Positions 6,144 to 9,843 of a stretch of 9,843 nt of DNA are shown here, in pieces (position 1 is the first letter of the stretch; each line of letters starts with the position of its first letter). Under the pieces are notes generated by a model. The model ran no database searches. It was not told the DNA's origin and was given only the letters and a program-made list of their open reading frames with translations. Source of the DNA: Clostridiales bacterium UBA3277 (lineage in GTDB: Bacteria > Bacillota > Clostridia > Oscillospirales > Oscillospiraceae); contig DETX01000088.1 in NCBI GenBank assembly GCA_002362145.1, forward strand, positions 14,288 to 24,130, read 5' to 3'. Position numbers and translations under genes: made by a program.

Positions 6144-6617
6144 CAGGTCGAAAAGGAATTTTTCGTAATCCTTTACGTAGTAGCGGATGTTTTTACGGCC
6201 TTTTTGGAGAATGGTATGCCCCTCTGCTTCTAATTTTGCTTTCTGTGCGTCAATACCATTTGGATACTTGGCATTGAGTTCTCCATCCGCCTTCAAGGTC
6301 CGCCAATTAGGCGTTTCATCTTCGGAACGCTGATAACTTGCCCACGCTGCTATCGAAACAAAAATTCCTGCCGTAATCGGCTCTGTAAAATCCGCGCCGC
6401 TCATTTTCGCAAAGTAATCCCGTATTTTTCCAACCGTAATCACTTTGCCATAGGGGATTTGCTTCATGACCCGGTCATAGTCGATAGGCGGAGCAAAGTA
6501 CATTTTACTTCCGCCATATTTTTCAATACTTTTCTGATCTGTAATCGTCTGAAATTTGGGCATATCCTTATTGTCGTGCAGCATAGCATTAAAATCCTTT
6601 TCTTCTTCGTTTGCCAT
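6138..6617 (-). CDS. Cysteine-free alkyltransferase-like (MGMT-family) protein
   Basis: A 159-residue protein resembling the DNA-binding domain of O6-alkylguanine-DNA alkyltransferases. The core IPYGKVITVGKIRDYFAK (54-71) matches the winged-helix entry motif. TPNWRTLKADGELNAKYPNG (102-121) occupies the place of the PCHRV active-site region, followed by an AEGHTI segment as in this family. Trp105 stands where the alkyl-accepting Cys would be, and the protein contains no Cys at all, so it cannot carry out alkyl transfer. It is best called alkyltransferase-like (ATL); such proteins flag alkylated bases for nucleotide excision repair, though that role here is inference. It also has an unusual 50-residue N-terminal extension. 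The ATG at 6617 is chosen over the longer open frame because of the GGGAGGT box seven bases upstream. GC is about 43% by hand count, well below neighbours. Confidence 0.82.
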   Translation of the reverse strand: MANEEEKDFNAMLHDNKDMPKFQTITDQKSIEKYGGSKMYFAPPIDYDRVMKQIPYGKVITVGKIRDYFAKMSGADFTEPITAGIFVSIAAWASYQRSEDETPNWRTLKADGELNAKYPNGIDAQKAKLEAEGHTILQKGRKNIRYYVKDYEKFLFDLK

Positions 6618-6637
6618 CTGTGCTACCTCCCGCCTTA

Positions 6638-6666
6638 AGAATACCCTGTTTGTTGCCTTAATGCAA
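6638..6666 (-). promoter_or_regulatory. Weak candidate promoter of the alkyltransferase-like gene
   Basis: On the minus strand TTGCAT (6666-6661) and TATTCT (6643-6638) have a 17-base spacer but only three and four consensus matches. A start near 6631 would leave the ribosome binding site almost at the 5' end. The gap 6618-6707 is AT-rich and shows no better candidate. Confidence 0.3.
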
Positions 6667-6698
6667 TGAGGCTGTTTGAAAAATTTCTGCAATTTTCG

Positions 6699-6739
6699 AT
6701 AAAATAACAGGACCGGGGCTGAAAGAAGCCCCGGTCCTG
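6699..6739 (-). terminator. Terminator of the XRE regulator gene
   Basis: Perfect 13-bp stem CAGGACCGGGGCT (6708-6720) with AGCCCCGGTCCTG (6727-6739) and a six-base loop. On the minus strand it starts directly after the TAG at 6740 and is followed by TTATTTTAT. It should insulate the regulator gene from the alkyltransferase-like gene downstream. Confidence 0.85.
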
Positions 6740-6741
6740 CT
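6728..6741 (+). repeat. 14-bp direct repeat, copy 2
   Basis: Identical to 6125-6138 and likewise in the right arm of a terminator hairpin. The last two bases overlap the stop codon of the XRE regulator gene. Confidence 0.75.
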
Positions 6742-6970
6742 ATTCTGTTTTCTCCGGCGGCACGTATTCCAGCAGGTCGCCGATCTGGCAGTGGAGCGTG
6801 GCGCAGATGCGGGCCAGCACGTCCGTGTCCAGCCGGGTAATCTCGCCGCTGCAATAGTGATTGATCTGGGAGCGCTGCATCTCGGCCCGGTGGCTCAGCT
6901 TGTTTTTGCTGATCCCCGCCTTGCGGATGAGCTCGTCCAGTTTGATTCGGATGGTGCCGTATTCCTCCAT
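6740..6970 (-). CDS. Small XRE-family helix-turn-helix regulator
   Basis: A 76-residue single-domain Cro/C1-type DNA-binding protein, beginning MEEYGTIRIKLDELIRK. The pattern LDELIRKAGISKNKLSHRAEMQRSQINHYCSG (about 11-42) gives the helix-turn-helix with recognition helix near RSQINHY. The closing LDTDVLARICATLHCQIGDLLEYVP (about 46-70) is typical of the YozG / HTH_26 subgroup. There is no sensor or dimerisation domain beyond the core. The frame is open further upstream, but the ATG at 6970 has a GGAAGGGG ribosome binding site and matches the family start. It is divergent from a 79-aa small-protein gene, with inverted repeats between them that could be its operators. The regulator may therefore control itself and that gene; this is inference. 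A terminator begins at its stop codon. Confidence 0.9.
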   Translation of the reverse strand: MEEYGTIRIKLDELIRKAGISKNKLSHRAEMQRSQINHYCSGEITRLDTDVLARICATLHCQIGDLLEYVPPEKTE

Positions 6971-7015
6971 ATTTGAGAGCCCCTTCCTATGTCGAAAAAT
7001 GTCGATGGAAATGAA

Positions 7016-7045
7016 TTGACATAGATAGTCTACCTTTAGTAGACT
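7016..7045 (+). promoter_or_regulatory. Candidate promoter of the 79-aa gene
   Basis: A perfect TTGACA (7016-7021) is followed after 18 bases by TAGACT (7040-7045), four of six matches to TATAAT. The -10 element coincides with the right half of an inverted repeat, as in a repressible promoter. The start would be near 7052, leaving a leader of about 55 bases before the ATG at 7107. Confidence 0.55.
7027..7045. promoter_or_regulatory. Inverted repeat, likely operator
   Basis: AGTCTAC (7027-7033) and GTAGACT (7039-7045) form a perfect 7-bp dyad with a 5-base spacer, lying between the -35 and -10 boxes of the plus promoter. Size and symmetry suit a dimeric XRE-type repressor. The same TAGAC core recurs at 7073-7077 and 7082-7086. 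Binding is inferred. Confidence 0.55.
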
Positions 7046-7057
7046 AGAAATATAAGT

Positions 7058-7085
7058 TCTAAGAAATCTTGTTAGACTTCTTAGA
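7058..7085. repeat. Second inverted repeat in the regulator intergenic region
   Basis: TCTAAGAA (7058-7065) and TTCTTAGA (7078-7085) form a perfect 8-bp dyad with 12 bases between, within the leader of the 79-aa gene. It could be a second operator or a leader stem-loop. The right part contains a tandem TTAGAC (7072-7077 and 7082-7086 region), related to the first dyad. Confidence 0.5.
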
Positions 7086-7106
7086 CATGAGAAGGGGGAA
7101 AATTCC

Positions 7107-7346
7107 ATGAGAGAAAAGGAAGCCCGAAGAGCCATTCGGGAATTGGCTGTAAGGGAGGGAGTCACAGAAAAGAAGATCATAGCGGATATCGAGGAGATGA
7201 TACACACCACGCTGGAAGAGATTCACCAGCGGGGAGATTTGGCGTCAATTCAAAAATGGGCCCAAACTCCTTGCCAGGGCGAGATCCCCACAGCTCTGGA
7301 ATTGATTGGATATCTGAGTGAGGAAATAGAAATGCTTTGGAGATAG
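7107..7346 (+). CDS. Small 79-aa protein, possible Spo0A C-terminal-like HTH
   Basis: A 79-residue soluble protein. The N-terminal half, REKEARRAIRELAVREGVTEKKIIADIEEMIH, is a charged helix, turn, helix arrangement. The C-terminal half has WAQTPCQGEIPTALELIGYLSEEI. The W-x-x-x-PC-x-GE-x-PT spacing with a final helix resembles short clostridial proteins that I recall being annotated as Spo0A C-terminal-like or hypothetical. That recollection is not checked, and no function follows from it. The ATG at 7107 is supported by AAGGGGG eight bases upstream and by the TTGACA promoter. GC is about 49% by hand count, lower than the metabolic genes around it. It is divergent from the XRE regulator and ends in a strong terminator, so it is a single-gene unit probably under that regulator's control. 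Confidence 0.8.
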   Translation: MREKEARRAIRELAVREGVTEKKIIADIEEMIHTTLEEIHQRGDLASIQKWAQTPCQGEIPTALELIGYLSEEIEMLWR

Positions 7347-7377
7347 AAAAGCCCGCCCCTTCAAGGGGCGGGCTTTT
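7347..7377. terminator. Bidirectional terminator
   Basis: AAAAGCCCGCCCC (7347-7359) and GGGGCGGGCTTTT (7365-7377) form a perfect 13-bp stem around a TTCAA loop, with A-run and T-run symmetrical on both sides. It lies between the convergent 79-aa gene and gdhA and should end transcripts from both. Confidence 0.95.
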
Positions 7378-7392
7378 GAATCTGAGGAAGGA

Positions 7393-8901
<1,509 letters not shown>

Positions 8902-9843
8902 TTAAGCCCGGGCCCGGGGCAGGATTTCCTGCCGGAGCACGTCGTACAGCTGCTCCAGCTCCTCCTGGGAGGTATTCCGACACAGAGAGACCCGGAAGGA
9001 GCCGTCCATCACCGGGGCAGGCAGCCCCATGGCCTCGAGAACATGGCTGCGGTGGCCCTTGGCGCAGGCGGACCCGGTGCTGACGCAGATGCCCGCGTCC
9101 TGCAAAATGTTGATGGTGTTCTGGGTGGGCACCCCGGGTACTGAGAGGGAGAGAATGTGGGGCGCGTCGTGGGCGCCGTTTACCACCACGCCGGGAAGGT
9201 CAGCCAGCTTTTCGGCCAGGGCATCCAGCAGGGCCTTCTCCCGGGAGGTGTCCGCCTTCATGGTGGTAGCCCCGGCGGCACAGGCGGCGGCGAAGCCGAA
9301 AATTCCCGGCGTCCCCTCGGTGCCGCTGCGGTAGCCCCCCTCCTGGCCGCCGCCCAGCAGCAGGGGCGGGAAGGAGCGGAGCCGGGGGGAGATGTACAGA
9401 GCCCCGGTCCCCTTGGGGCCGTGGATTTTATGGGAGGATACGCTGATTAGGTCCGCCCCCAGGCTCTTGGCGGCAAAGGGCACCTTCAAAAAGCCCTGGA
9501 CGGCGTCGGTGTGGAAAACGGCGTCGGGGCAGAGCTTGTGGGTGAGCCTCGCCATCTGGGCGATGGGCATGATGGAGCCCACCTCGTTGTTGACCATCAT
9601 GATGGAGACCAGGATGGTGTCCGGCCGAAGGGCGGCCCGGAGGCTTTCCATCGAGATACGTCCCAGCTTGTCCGGCCGGAGGTAGGTCACGTCATAGCCC
9701 TGGGCTTCCAGCTCCTTCATGCAGTTTAAGATGGCGTGGTGCTCGATGGCGGTGGTGACGATGTGCTTGCCCCGCTTGCCCAGGCGCTTTGCTGTGCCGA
9801 AGATGGCCCAGTTGTCGGCTTCGGTGCCGCCGGAGGTGAAGAA
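8902..9843 (-). CDS. Cysteine desulfurase, NifS/IscS type (5' end outside window)
   Basis: A PLP-dependent fold-type I aminotransferase class V enzyme that releases sulfur from cysteine as a protein-bound persulfide for Fe-S clusters or thio-cofactors. The 313 visible residues start within the FFTSGGTEADNWAI motif, so roughly 65-70 N-terminal residues are missing. The frame stays open to the window edge, and the first in-window Met (9720) is internal. Visible elements are IEHHAILN, the cofactor-binding FHTDAVQGF segment, the PLP lysine in SSHKIHGPKG (visible residue 139), the GGGQEGGYRSGTEGTP loop, and the persulfide cysteine in STGSACAKGH (visible residue 260). All are intact. The desulfurase class is secure, but which pathway it feeds (IscS, NifS or a tRNA-thiolation partner) cannot be decided because the upstream neighbours are outside the window. 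Confidence 0.95.
   Translation of the reverse strand, partial: FFTSGGTEADNWAIFGTAKRLGKRGKHIVTTAIEHHAILNCMKELEAQGYDVTYLRPDKLGRISMESLRAALRPDTILVSIMMVNNEVGSIMPIAQMARLTHKLCPDAVFHTDAVQGFLKVPFAAKSLGADLISVSSHKIHGPKGTGALYISPRLRSFPPLLLGGGQEGGYRSGTEGTPGIFGFAAACAAGATTMKADTSREKALLDALAEKLADLPGVVVNGAHDAPHILSLSVPGVPTQNTINILQDAGICVSTGSACAKGHRSHVLEAMGLPAPVMDGSFRVSLCRNTSQEELEQLYDVLRQEILPRARA

Noticed and set aside
6618..6854. 79-residue N-terminal extension of the alkyltransferase-like protein
   Set aside because: The extension would run back through a strong terminator and into the XRE gene. The ATG at 6617 has an excellent ribosome binding site.
6971..7210. 80-residue N-terminal extension of the XRE regulator
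   Set aside because: The extra residues are antisense to the 79-aa gene and its promoter region. The domain and a ribosome binding site fit the ATG at 6970.
6740..7346. Type II toxin-antitoxin pair (XRE antitoxin with small toxin)
   Set aside because: The genes are divergent rather than co-directional and overlapping, and the 79-aa protein shows no RelE, HigB, HipA or other toxin motif. I describe it only as a regulated pair.

Overview
The window looks like chromosomal DNA from a high-GC gut Clostridium relative, probably in or near the Oscillospiraceae. This placement is an inference from gene content (hexameric glutamate dehydrogenase, YugP-like zinc metallopeptidase, aluminium-resistance-type PLP enzyme, AI-2E permease), from strong AGGAGG-type ribosome binding sites, and from near-consensus sigma-A promoters in AT-rich gaps between GC-rich genes. 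There is no rRNA, tRNA, CRISPR array, transposase, integrase or phage gene. I found eleven protein genes, two of them cut by the window edges.

Left part (1-1866): the 5' portion of nicotinate phosphoribosyltransferase (pncB, minus) diverges from a two-gene plus-strand operon. That operon holds a 106-aa protein I do not recognise, overlapping by one base a nitrilase-superfamily amidohydrolase. A nested, two-way terminator separates the operon from the convergent minus-strand genes.

Middle (1883-4863): three minus-strand genes. Reading in their own direction they are a YugP-like membrane zinc metallopeptidase, a zinc-dependent phospholipase C-like protein 16 bases behind it, and a PLP-dependent methionine gamma-lyase family (aluminium resistance) protein. 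The first two form an operon that ends in a hairpin terminator. The loop of that hairpin contains the -35 box of a perfect consensus promoter for the third gene.

Right-middle (4837-7377): an AI-2E family permease (plus), then a small accessory-looking segment. It holds a cysteine-free alkyltransferase-like protein of about 43% GC, lying between two copies of a 14-bp sequence that sits in terminator hairpins. Next is a 76-aa XRE-type regulator, divergent from a 79-aa small protein across an intergenic region packed with TAGACT-type inverted repeats that overlap a TTGACA promoter.

Right part (7393-9843): gdhA, an NADP-type glutamate dehydrogenase with all expected catalytic residues, preceded on the minus strand by a NifS/IscS-type cysteine desulfurase whose N-terminus lies outside the window.

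Most of the window is ordinary housekeeping metabolism (NAD salvage, sulfur mobilisation, ammonia assimilation). I see no convincing large novel system. The parts worth a second look are the XRE/small-protein pair with its operator-like repeats, the low-GC alkyltransferase-like gene between repeated terminators, the promoter inside a terminator, and the unrecognised partner of the nitrilase.
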